NCBI RefSeq assembly: GCF_000688475.1
Contig: NZ_JIAN01000006.1
Location: 496,001-560,000, forward strand
DNA length: 64,000 bases
Source of the DNA: Cellulomonas sp. URHE0023
GTDB lineage: Bacteria > Actinomycetota > Actinomycetes > Actinomycetales > Cellulomonadaceae
Direction: 5' to 3'
Within the stretch, counting starts at the first letter, position 1. Each line of letters starts with the position of its first letter. Positions 30,301-36,683 of this stretch are shown here, piece after piece. Position numbers and translations under genes: made by a program. The notes beneath the pieces are model-generated. The model searched no databases, was not told the DNA's origin, and saw only the letters and a program-made list of their open reading frames with translations.

Positions 30301-30355
30301 CGACGACCACCGCGGCAGTCGCCGTGGCCTTCTGGCGGAGGCTGGCGACGTTCAC
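24311..30355 (-). CDS. giant surface protein with Ig-like/cadherin-like repeats and six FN3 domains
   Basis: This 2014-residue protein begins with one membrane helix (about 12-30) and no cleavage site, so nearly all of it lies outside the cell. Residues about 40-370 look like a beta-propeller or repeat region; an acidic Gln/Thr-rich linker (around 370) follows; then about ten Ig-like/cadherin-like repeats (motifs such as DNDSDPAG, VDPDGDDLLL, DGDGVTLLG, likely calcium sites) to about residue 1430; and six FN3 domains at the C-terminus (repeated SWDAPDSRGAPILGYRV-type strands). GTG 30355 overlaps the kinase stop (GTGA). In bifidobacteria the matching gene of the PFNA cluster encodes an FN3 protein linked to host or cytokine contact; here a role in cell-surface adhesion is inferred. 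Confidence 0.9.
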   Translation of the reverse strand: MNVASLRQKATATAAVVVVPVLVAVLALVDQGFPLARLDLNDGAVWLTATSQSQLGRYNATVEELNGGLVADGTDFDVLQDEGDILLVEQGQVSVVDPASVTITTQVATPGATVRMAGGTVAVADADGNAWVRAIGDLDGLRIGTDAPDLELGSGGKVVVAQGGAVLGVAADDGAVTRVDLSGGSVQSSSVGTLGTGEVDQVTAVGDQPVTLSGSTVRTLHGAVEVPGDGLRLQQPGPASSVVLVASTTALIEVPLDGGDVVEHPTDGSGKPAEPVRVGACALGAWATGNGSYLELCDGAKAKVSDLEGMSSSDALAFRVNRQVVVLNDTLRGRLWLPLQDTDLRVPNWNEVVPQEDPEQTEDQSQSTDTTQELVTECSNESAPPTAADDAFGVRPGRATILPVVDNDSSSDCGILSISQFDQVPPEFGTVALIYGGRALQVQVAATAVGSAELTYTISDGRGTTAPSTGHVVLTVHDESTDAPPIQVRTGSLTVEQGGQADHQVLADFVDPDGDDLLLIGAVADPAAGSARFRQDGTLTFKADGPTLGRTRVTLQVSDGRTTTEGVLDVDVRPAGSMAPQIDPVFAVTYVDMPVTLHPLDSVRSSSSEPPRLAGVDEVVGATVSSDLQAGTFTFSAARAGSYYVPFLVTASPQQATGLARIDVKEWPETAEPPVAVRDRASLPAGGEVTIDPLDNDSDPAGKVLVLQSVEVPEGSGLRVAILDHHLVQIRSERTLTLPVVLRYSVSSGQSSAVGEIIVQPVPASTSSQPPVVPNVEVDVRTGGVVTIPVLDGAFDPDGDRPVLVPELAEPLGPGEGLLFVSGDVLRYQAPPNPLTARATFSVMDATGNVTAATVTVRVHESDAGTKAPPRPRDLTARVFEGDKVRIVVPLVGIDADGDGVTLLGIASSPSRGRVTAVGPDWLEYQALPDELDTDEFTYAVEDWTGQRAVAKIRVGISPRPTSAALVTARDDQVTVKPGQRVEVRVLANDVDSSGGELTLNPLLDMAPGTDAQPDGRRIIVHAPDAPTVLQIGYTVENSRGGRDTAVLTVTVAADARVLPPIARDVVVNALDTLGRTEVSVDVLAVAQNPSGPLSDLVVSVPGSLADVASVVGGKVVVTLVDHSQTVPFLLTNKTSTSAASYAFITVPALGFFPPTARPKAPELRVASGAQLVIPLDEQVQVAPGRTPTVADPAGLSATKSDRTSLLKDDRTLQFTSAPGYAGPASITVPVTDASGPADASARTAIITLQITVYAIDDHPPTFTPSTIDVAPGEAPLPVDLRSFTTGPEGDTEDPSKVRYSYQINSAVPAGFTATIENGSFLTVSAAETATKGRTEKLALKIGYGRSGSLDQSVDLRVIASTRRIAQVQDVQIEGVEGKESTVQVLENAYNPFSEPLTVVGATVETPGAGTASATSSSVSVRPAAGFIGQMVTRFRVRDVTGDPDREVEGRIYTVVRGKPATPTAPRIGEIRDKTVVLSWDAPDSRGAPILGYRVVANPGNIVRSCVSTTCTIDNLTNDTEYTFTVAAQNVVDWSDASLASAPARPDAVPGQPGMPVLEFGAASVRATWTAPVQTGSPITDYTVEISPTPPSGSASVSSATTSYTFSGLKNGTAYSVRVRAHNKAPDPGPWSDSSLPMVPAAAPDAPTVAASRSETGWFGAPQITVGWNLPDGHGDAVRGFEISVDDGTPVGLDAATLAYSFPATRGHTYRIGVRALNKAGSSPWGTALGETWSQPTAPTAPSSAPVLNGAPWGAGSVTLAWAPPTETGGVGVSIDHYEIQLDDAAPTAVAGTGTTIQNLVGGASVTYRVRAVNSRDLAGDWLDLPTVTPVTRPASPVVAVTTGGVDQVKVTYALGANGGAAIDGQQVSVNGGPWQDVAMGSALPATIDTTPPTHAVTVDYRVHNSQGWSEPGSSSAPVGLPSAPAAPVLRATVSADGTKATIAWDAPDSHHRRITAYRWTVTGDVEADGTLPEDKLTFDVAVTPGTTIHVEVQAQNSQGWGQPGVLDVSVPSP

Positions 30356-31947
30356 GCGGCGCAGCCTTGCGCCGGGCTCGCCGACAACCGGCGGTCGGCG
30401 CGGACGATCGCGACCTGGATGCAGACCTCGGCCGAGCCGTCGGAGGGAACCGTGACCGTCGGCACGTCGATGAGCTCGAGCTCAGGCTCGCCCGTCGCCT
30501 CGAGGACGCCCCAGAGGTAGCTGTCCCCCTCCTGGGGGTCGGGGTTCTGCCAGGTGAACACCACGGTGCCGTCGGGCTGTCGCGTGCCTTGCAGCGAGTG
30601 CGGTGCAGGCACGACGTCGTCGATCGCCGTGGGTGCCGGGGCCGGGCTGAACTCCGACCCGGAGCTCGGTCGCTCGTCGGGTGCGTCGTCGCGCAGCGCC
30701 ACCGCACCGAGCGTCACGACGGCCGCCAGGACGACCAGACCCGAGACGACGCCCACCAGCGGACCGGTGCGCCGGCGTCCGGGAGCCGTCACGTCGTCGG
30801 TGGTGACCGGCTCCTGCGGCGCGATGAACGTGGGAAGCGGGGATCGCCCCGGGGAGGCTGCCGACGGCGTCGAGGGCACGGTCGTGATGGAACGCACCCG
30901 CGTGGCGTCGTCCTCGCCGGGGACCGCGTCGACGGTCGGCTGCGGCTCCCGGACCGCGGGCGCCTCCTGCGGGGTCACGCTCACGATCGAGCGGAGCCGC
31001 GTCGCGTCGTCCTCGCCACCACCCTGCGGTCCACCGGTCTGCGGCCCCTGCTCGCGCTGCGGACCGGCGAAGGCGTCCTCGGTCAGGTCCAGCGGCGTGA
31101 CGGGCAGGCGCAGGTCGCTCTCCACCTGCTGCAGGGCGCGCGCCACCGCGGCGGCACTGTCGTACCGGCGTGCCGGCACCTTCGCCATCGCCTTGTCCAG
31201 CACCTGGTGGAGCGCCGGCGGCACGTCGTCGCGACCCGTGGGGGGCAACGGCGAGCGCTCGATCCGCGCCACGAGCTGCTGGGCACTGTTGCGGCCACCG
31301 GCGATCTCGAACGGTGTGCGGCCGGCCAGCAGCGAGTAGATCGTCGCAGCCAGGGAGTACACGTCGGAGCGCTCGTCACCCGAGGGGTGCTCGCCGAGCA
31401 GCTCGGGGGGCGACCACGGGATCGACATGCCCACGGTGGCGCCACCGCCCTGGCCCGTGGTCGCGGCGATGCCGAAGTCGGTGAGCGCGGGCCAGCCGAA
31501 GTCCGTGGTGAGGACGTTCGCGGGCTTGATGTCGCGGTGCAGGATCCCGGCACGGTGTGCGGTCTCGACCGCGGACGCGAGGCGGATCCCGATGCGCAGC
31601 GCCTCGGGAACCGAGATCCGCTCCTGCCGGTAGCGGTCCGCGAGACCTGGCCGCGAGCAGTACTCCATCACCAGGAACGGACGACCGTCCGCAGCGATCG
31701 CCGCGTGGTAGATCGTGACGATCGACGGGTGGTGGGACAGCTGGGCCATGAGGTTGGCCTCGGTCTGGAACCGCGACCGCACGTCGTCGTCGAGGCTCCC
31801 TGCGAGCAGCACCTTGACGGCGACCTCGCGTCGCGGAAGCTGCTGCTCGTAGAGAAAGACGTCCGCGAAGCCACCCAGGCCAAGCACGCGGACGGGCTCG
31901 TACCCCGGCAGGCGCGGCGGGGTCGAGGCTTCGCGGCGTGCGGTCAC
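30352..31947 (-). CDS. transmembrane Ser/Thr protein kinase with FN3-like ectodomain
   Basis: A 531-residue PknB-type kinase. Residues 15-280 hold the kinase fold with glycine loop LGLGGFADV, ATP Lys45 (VAVKV), catalytic loop HRDIKPAN (137-144), DFG (157-159) and an APE-like SPPE. A juxtamembrane linker (285-393) carries the duplicated motif GEDDATR(L/V)RSI at 311-321 and 344-354, probable phospho-Thr docking sites. One membrane helix (395-418) follows, then an outside domain of about 100 residues with FN3-like strands (GTVVFTWQNPDP) and two Cys, unlike the usual PASTA repeats. GTG 31947 overlaps the FHA-gene stop. Partners: PP2C phosphatase and two FHA proteins of the same block. Confidence 0.95.
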   Translation of the reverse strand: MTARREASTPPRLPGYEPVRVLGLGGFADVFLYEQQLPRREVAVKVLLAGSLDDDVRSRFQTEANLMAQLSHHPSIVTIYHAAIAADGRPFLVMEYCSRPGLADRYRQERISVPEALRIGIRLASAVETAHRAGILHRDIKPANVLTTDFGWPALTDFGIAATTGQGGGATVGMSIPWSPPELLGEHPSGDERSDVYSLAATIYSLLAGRTPFEIAGGRNSAQQLVARIERSPLPPTGRDDVPPALHQVLDKAMAKVPARRYDSAAAVARALQQVESDLRLPVTPLDLTEDAFAGPQREQGPQTGGPQGGGEDDATRLRSIVSVTPQEAPAVREPQPTVDAVPGEDDATRVRSITTVPSTPSAASPGRSPLPTFIAPQEPVTTDDVTAPGRRRTGPLVGVVSGLVVLAAVVTLGAVALRDDAPDERPSSGSEFSPAPAPTAIDDVVPAPHSLQGTRQPDGTVVFTWQNPDPQEGDSYLWGVLEATGEPELELIDVPTVTVPSDGSAEVCIQVAIVRADRRLSASPAQGCAA

Positions 31948-33206
31948 GAACCCCGCTCCAGCGAGAACGTCACGCCGTCCCCGAGGTCGACGAGCTCGTC
32001 CAGACCCACCACGCTGGGCTCACCCGGGTGCAGGCGACGGGCTCCCTCACCGGGTCGGGCGACGTGGACGCCGTTCGTCGAGTCGAGGTCCGTCACCAGG
32101 ACGTGGTCGCCCTCGACGCGCACCTCGGCGTGCGTGCGTGAGATGTCCTGCTGCGGGCTCGGGACCGTGATGAGGCGCGGGAGCTCACGGTTGGAGACCC
32201 TCGCGACCTGCGGTGCGCGGCCCAGCAGGACGGCCCGGTCGAGTGGCACGACGAGGCCGGTCGAGAGCACGAGCTTCGCCGGCATCGGGGCGCGCTGCGG
32301 TGCACGGAACGGTCCCGGCGCGTCGTCCGCAGCCCACGACGGCAGCTGGTCACGGATGTCTGCCAGGTCCGCGGACAGGATCGTCAGGCCGTCGTGGTCG
32401 TCGAGCGAGGCACCAGACAGCGGGACGTTCTGCGACCCGGTGCCGTGCTTCTCCTCGAACGCGGAGTGCGACAGGAACGCCTCCGCCGCCGCGACGACAC
32501 CTGACGGGTCGCCATGGTCGCCGGCGACGGGTACGACCGGCACAGGGCCGGTACCGTCGGCCTGCTCCGGCCCGGGCTCCGGCTCGCCCTCTGCGACGGG
32601 CACCAGACCCACGCGCTCGTCCGCGAACGACGGCGCCAGGACGGGCGAGTCGAAGACGTTCGTGCGCGGCCCCTGCTCGACCGGTTCGACCGCCTGAGCA
32701 GCCACGACGTCGATGTTCTCGACGACCTGAGCGGGCACGACGTCGATGTCCTCGACGACCTCGACCACCTCGTCGGCGACCGCCAGCGAGATGCGGACGC
32801 ACGAGGCGCGCACGACGCCGTCCGCCACCGGAAGGCTCGCGGCGTGGGCTGCCGCACCGTCGACCTGCACGGCGACCGAGGTGACCCCTTCGAGGACGCG
32901 TTCGGTCCACGTGCTGACCTCACCGGACCGAAGCGTCTCGAGCCGGCCGTCCAGGTCGAGGACCACCTCGACATCACCGCGCAGGGCAGCGTGCACCCGG
33001 CGCTTGTCGACAGACACGAGCGCGAAGGGAGGTAGACCGGCAAATCCGTCGCGGGCCAGGAGCGCGAGGCCCGCGAACACGCCTTCACCGGTCGCCTGCC
33101 AGAGGTCGCGGACGGTCGAGTCGGCCGCGGTCGGGCCGAGGAGCGCCACGAACCCGGGTCGCACGATCGCCGTCCAGTCGCCTGCGGAGTACTCGGGAAC
33201 ACTCAT
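31944..33206 (-). CDS. FHA-domain protein, kinase partner
   Basis: A 420-residue cytoplasmic protein. The N-terminal 190 residues form an unrecognised domain (MSVPEYSAGDWTAIVRPG onward); the middle is acidic and low-complexity and includes a tandem 11-residue repeat (VVEDIDVVPAQ / VVENIDVVAAQ); the C-terminal 100 residues are an FHA domain (AVLLGRAPQV, ISRTHAEVR, DLDSTNGVHV) that should bind phosphothreonine, most likely on the kinase linker encoded next. ATG 33206 overlaps the PP2C stop (ATGA) and follows AGGAGG; a longer upstream frame lacks support. Confidence 0.92.
   Translation of the reverse strand: MSVPEYSAGDWTAIVRPGFVALLGPTAADSTVRDLWQATGEGVFAGLALLARDGFAGLPPFALVSVDKRRVHAALRGDVEVVLDLDGRLETLRSGEVSTWTERVLEGVTSVAVQVDGAAAHAASLPVADGVVRASCVRISLAVADEVVEVVEDIDVVPAQVVENIDVVAAQAVEPVEQGPRTNVFDSPVLAPSFADERVGLVPVAEGEPEPGPEQADGTGPVPVVPVAGDHGDPSGVVAAAEAFLSHSAFEEKHGTGSQNVPLSGASLDDHDGLTILSADLADIRDQLPSWAADDAPGPFRAPQRAPMPAKLVLSTGLVVPLDRAVLLGRAPQVARVSNRELPRLITVPSPQQDISRTHAEVRVEGDHVLVTDLDSTNGVHVARPGEGARRLHPGEPSVVGLDELVDLGDGVTFSLERGS
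32694..32759 (-). repeat. 33-bp tandem duplication inside the FHA-protein gene
   Basis: Two adjacent 33-bp units (32694-32726 and 32727-32759) differ at only three bases and encode the paired 11-residue repeat in the acidic linker. The near identity indicates a recent in-frame duplication. Confidence 0.85.
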
Positions 33207-34078
33207 GACGGGTCCTCCTCGTAAGACGTACGCGCACCGCTCGGCGACGAGCCCGGAGCATAGAACCGCGGGACGGTCGCGCCGTTGAGCATCTCGTCCC
33301 ACTGGTGCGGACCGAGGTCGGAGTCGACCCGCGGCACCGTGATGTGCACGTCCTCGTCCGCGCCAGTCGACGTCGCGACGTCGACCACCACGGCGCTCAC
33401 GTTGTCCCGCGCACCGTGCTCGAGGGCGAGCCGTACGAGCAGGGCAGCGGCGTCCTGCGGGTCGCTGGTGGACACCAGTACCTCCTCGAGGGCCGACTCC
33501 TGCAGCTCCCGCGTCAGGCCGTCGGTGCAGATCAGGAACCGGTCGCGCAGGCCCGCGGGCAGCAGCCAGTAGTCAGGCTCCGGCGCCTCTCCCGTGCCGA
33601 GCGCGCGGGTCAGCACGTGCCGCTCGGGGTGCGTCTCGGCCTCGGCGACCTCGATCTCACCCAGGTCGACGAGCTCCTGGACCACCGAGTGGTCCACGCT
33701 CACCTGCTGGAGCTCGTCGCCGTCCCACCGGTACACCCGCGAGTCACCGACGTTGAAGACCAACCAGTACGAGCCGCCGTCGTGCTCGGTCACGGCGACG
33801 CCCGCGACCGTGGTGCCTCCCTGGCGCCCACCGGTGAACTCGCTGCGAATCCGTGCCGCCGTTCTCACGAAGCACGCGTGCACGTCGTCGGAGCTCGCCG
33901 CGGCCTGGCCGGCCAGCTGCGCGAACTCCTCGACCGCGATACGGCTCGCCAGGTCGCCCGCGTCGTGACCACCCATGCCGTCTGCTACCAGGAACACCGG
34001 CGGGTACGCCAGGAGCGCGTCCTCGTTCACGTCGCGCACGAGGCCACGATCAGTCGCCGAACCCCACGACGTCCGCAC
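33203..34078 (-). CDS. PP2C-family Ser/Thr protein phosphatase
   Basis: A 291-residue metal-dependent phosphatase: RDVNEDALL, VADGMGGHDAGDLAS, GTTVAGVAV, NVGDSRVYR, TRALGTG, LICTDGLT and ARDNVSAVVVDV carry the conserved Asp ligands for two Mn/Mg ions. It should remove phosphate from the kinase and its targets. No membrane segment, so cytoplasmic. It is the first gene of the block; GAGGGGG lies seven bases before GTG 34078, and a palindromic element is in the leader. The stop overlaps the FHA-gene start. Confidence 0.95.
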   Translation of the reverse strand: MRTSWGSATDRGLVRDVNEDALLAYPPVFLVADGMGGHDAGDLASRIAVEEFAQLAGQAAASSDDVHACFVRTAARIRSEFTGGRQGGTTVAGVAVTEHDGGSYWLVFNVGDSRVYRWDGDELQQVSVDHSVVQELVDLGEIEVAEAETHPERHVLTRALGTGEAPEPDYWLLPAGLRDRFLICTDGLTRELQESALEEVLVSTSDPQDAAALLVRLALEHGARDNVSAVVVDVATSTGADEDVHITVPRVDSDLGPHQWDEMLNGATVPRFYAPGSSPSGARTSYEEDPS

Positions 34079-34112
34079 CTGCGTTCCCCCTCGCTCTCGG
34101 CGCGACCAGGTG

Positions 34113-34131
34113 GCACCCCGATCAGGTGCCT
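34113..34131. promoter_or_regulatory. palindrome in the leader of the kinase/FN3 block
   Basis: GGCACC and GGTGCC form a perfect inverted repeat with a seven-base spacer 35 bases before the PP2C start. It could be an operator or an mRNA hairpin of the long operon; no factor is known. Confidence 0.35.
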
Positions 34132-34200
34132 CCTGTCATCATCGGCGCACATCGTCCCTTACCTGAGCCTCCGGTACCACCACCAGCGGCCGCCGTGCGA

Positions 34201-35766
34201 TCAGATGCCCAGCTGGTACACACCCCAGTATGCGAGCGCCACCAGAAGGATCCCTGAGCCTACGGCGCCACCCCACAGGACGAGGGTCCGCAGGACGCCC
34301 GGTGCCGGTCGTACGCCCGCCGACCGCGCCGAGCTGTACCTCCGGACGAGCAGGACCACTGCCAGGACGACCGCGATGCCGAGCAGGCGGACGAGCAGCC
34401 AGCCCCCTTGGACCACCAGGTCGTTCCGCTCGTAGTTCAGGGCGAGCCGTGCGACGGAGATGACGTACCAACCCAGGGCGATGACGGTGAGGATCGCGCC
34501 ACCACCGACGGCGACGAGCCGGGGCAGCACCCCGCGCGCGAACCTGGGACCCGGCAGCGAAGGGCCGTGTCGGGCGCCGTCGACCGCGGCCTCCACACCC
34601 CGGGCGATGCCGACGGCCAGCGGGCCGAGAACGATGAGCGCCACACCGATCGCGATGAGTGCGAGCGCCACGTCACCGTTCCACCGCGGCTGCGGGACCG
34701 GTGACGCGAGGTAGGTCTGCGTGGGCTGGTCACCCGCGATCCGCGGCTCGGAGGCAGCCGTGGCCGGCAACGCCAGCACCCACCCGGACAGGTCCCGCAA
34801 GAAGTCGCTGTCGACGACGCCGCCGACCCGGATCCCGTGGTTCGCGCCGGCGTAGTACCGGACCGTCACGTCACTGTTCTGGGCGAGCGCCGTGTCGTCG
34901 ATCACCTGCAGGGCGCCCTGGATCAGGGGCATCGAGGCGTCGCCCGTGCCGTAGACGACGAGGACGGGCTGGTGCATCCTGCGCTGGTACGGCGTCACGT
35001 CGAAGTCCGCGTACTCGAACCCACCACCGGGGAACGACATCCCGACCGCTCGCGGGATCGCCCTGAACACCCCGTGCGGAACGCCCGTGTTGCGCAGGTA
35101 GGAGTCGACGGCGAACGCCGCCTGCTGCCGGGGCGGGACGACGGGCGAGGACACGAGCACGACGAAGCCGACGTCGGGGTCCTGTGCCGCGATCACGGGG
35201 GCGATCCAGCCACCTTCGCTCTCCGCGTAGAGACCCACCCTCGAGGGATCCACTCCCGGGTAGCTCTGCAGCAGGTTCACGGAGGCGTCGTAGTCGTCGG
35301 CCATGGACACGTAGTTGCGGTGCCGCGTCGTGTAGGTGTCCAGCCGCTTGTTGGGCACCATCGCGACGATGCCTGACGCGGCGAGCGCATGCGCCTGGGC
35401 GAGGAACGCGACGTCATAACGCCCCGTGCCCGCTCCGTGGATGAACACGACGCCCGGCTTCGGCGTGGCCAGGCCTACCGGCTCACTGATCTGCGCGTCG
35501 ATCGTGGTGCCCTCGAGCTGGACGGTCACGATCGACGTCTTGACCTCGTAGGTGCCCACCTCGCCCGCGTCGCCGATCACGGTGGAGGCCGTCTGCACAG
35601 TCAACGGGTCGCTCATCGGGACCGGGTCCCACTGTGGGCCCATGACCGCTCCGAGCACGGCGAGAAGCACGACACCCAGGACGGTGCTCGCCGTGATCCG
35701 GTACGCGGTCCGGCGCCGGCTGACGGTCTCCGGTGCTCTCGACGACCGCTCTCCCGAGCGCAGCAT
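34201..35766 (-). CDS. membrane alpha/beta-hydrolase family protein
   Basis: A 521-residue protein with one N-terminal membrane helix (about 22-43), an outside alpha/beta-hydrolase domain (about 90-330; oxyanion motif VFIHGAGTG, nucleophile Ser in LYAESEGGW, acid in VYGTGDASMP, His in YAGANHGI) and four or five C-terminal membrane helices (from about 365). The first Gly of the usual nucleophile elbow is Ala-Glu here. It probably cleaves an ester or amide at the outer membrane face; substrate unknown. It starts two bases after the era stop and so belongs to the housekeeping operon by position. Confidence 0.8.
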   Translation of the reverse strand: MLRSGERSSRAPETVSRRRTAYRITASTVLGVVLLAVLGAVMGPQWDPVPMSDPLTVQTASTVIGDAGEVGTYEVKTSIVTVQLEGTTIDAQISEPVGLATPKPGVVFIHGAGTGRYDVAFLAQAHALAASGIVAMVPNKRLDTYTTRHRNYVSMADDYDASVNLLQSYPGVDPSRVGLYAESEGGWIAPVIAAQDPDVGFVVLVSSPVVPPRQQAAFAVDSYLRNTGVPHGVFRAIPRAVGMSFPGGGFEYADFDVTPYQRRMHQPVLVVYGTGDASMPLIQGALQVIDDTALAQNSDVTVRYYAGANHGIRVGGVVDSDFLRDLSGWVLALPATAASEPRIAGDQPTQTYLASPVPQPRWNGDVALALIAIGVALIVLGPLAVGIARGVEAAVDGARHGPSLPGPRFARGVLPRLVAVGGGAILTVIALGWYVISVARLALNYERNDLVVQGGWLLVRLLGIAVVLAVVLLVRRYSSARSAGVRPAPGVLRTLVLWGGAVGSGILLVALAYWGVYQLGI

Positions 35767-35768
35767 GC

Positions 35769-36683
35769 TCAGAAGCCCATCTTCCCGAGCTGCTTGGGGT
35801 CGCGCTGCCAGTCCTTGGCCACCTTGACGTGCAGGTCCAGGTAGACCCGCGCACCGAGCAGCGCCTCGATCCCGCGTCTGGCCTCGCTGCCGACGTCACG
35901 CAGCCGGGCACCACCCTTGCCGATGATGATCGCCTTCTGGCTGTCGCGCTCCACGAACAGGTGGACGCGCACATCGAGCATCGGCACCCCGTTCGCGGCA
36001 GGCTCGTCTCGCGGCACGATCTCGTCGACGACGACCGCGAGCGAGTGAGGCAGCTCGTCGCGCACCCCTTCGAGCGCGGCTTCTCGGACCAGCTCGGCGA
36101 CCATCACGGCCTCGGGCTCGTCCGTCAGCTCGCCCTCCGCGTACAGCGGCGCACCTTCGGGCAGGTGCCCGATGAGCACCTTCTCGAGCACCTCGACCTG
36201 GTAGCCGCCGACCGCCGAGACGGGCACGATGTCCGCCCAGTCCCCCAGTCCCTGGACCGCGAGGAGGTGCTCGGCGAGCTTGCCCTTGCCGACGAGGTCG
36301 GACTTGGTGACGATCGCGACCACGGGCGTGCCCCGGCCGTCGCGCGCGAGCTCGCTCATCTGCTCGGCGATGAACCGGTCGCCCGGGCCGACGCGCTGGT
36401 CGGCCGGCAGGCAGAAGCCGACCACGTCGACCTCGGTGAGGGTGTCCTTGACCAGCGCGTTGAGCCGTTCCCCGAGAAGCGTCCGCGGCCGGTGCAGCCC
36501 AGGGGTGTCCACGAGGATCAGCTGTGCGTCGGGGCGGTGCACGATGCCACGGATCGTGTGCCGGGTCGTCTGCGGGCGTCCGGACGTGATCGCGACCTTC
36601 TGGCCGACGAGCGCGTTGGTGAGCGTGGACTTGCCGGCGTTGGGGCGTCCGACGAAGCAGGCGAAGCCGGATCGGAAGGTCAT
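35769..36683 (-). CDS. era: GTPase Era
   Basis: A 304-residue GTPase for 30S subunit maturation. G1 GRPNAGKST, G2 around TTRHTIRG, G3 DTPGL and G4 TKSDL are present, and the C-terminal KH domain ends with AIIIGKGGARLRDVG that binds the 3' end of 16S rRNA. The start ATG overlaps the stop of the CBS-domain gene by four bases, and the gene follows ybeY and phoH as in other actinobacteria, all linked to ribosome maturation. Confidence 0.97.
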   Translation of the reverse strand: MTFRSGFACFVGRPNAGKSTLTNALVGQKVAITSGRPQTTRHTIRGIVHRPDAQLILVDTPGLHRPRTLLGERLNALVKDTLTEVDVVGFCLPADQRVGPGDRFIAEQMSELARDGRGTPVVAIVTKSDLVGKGKLAEHLLAVQGLGDWADIVPVSAVGGYQVEVLEKVLIGHLPEGAPLYAEGELTDEPEAVMVAELVREAALEGVRDELPHSLAVVVDEIVPRDEPAANGVPMLDVRVHLFVERDSQKAIIIGKGGARLRDVGSEARRGIEALLGARVYLDLHVKVAKDWQRDPKQLGKMGF

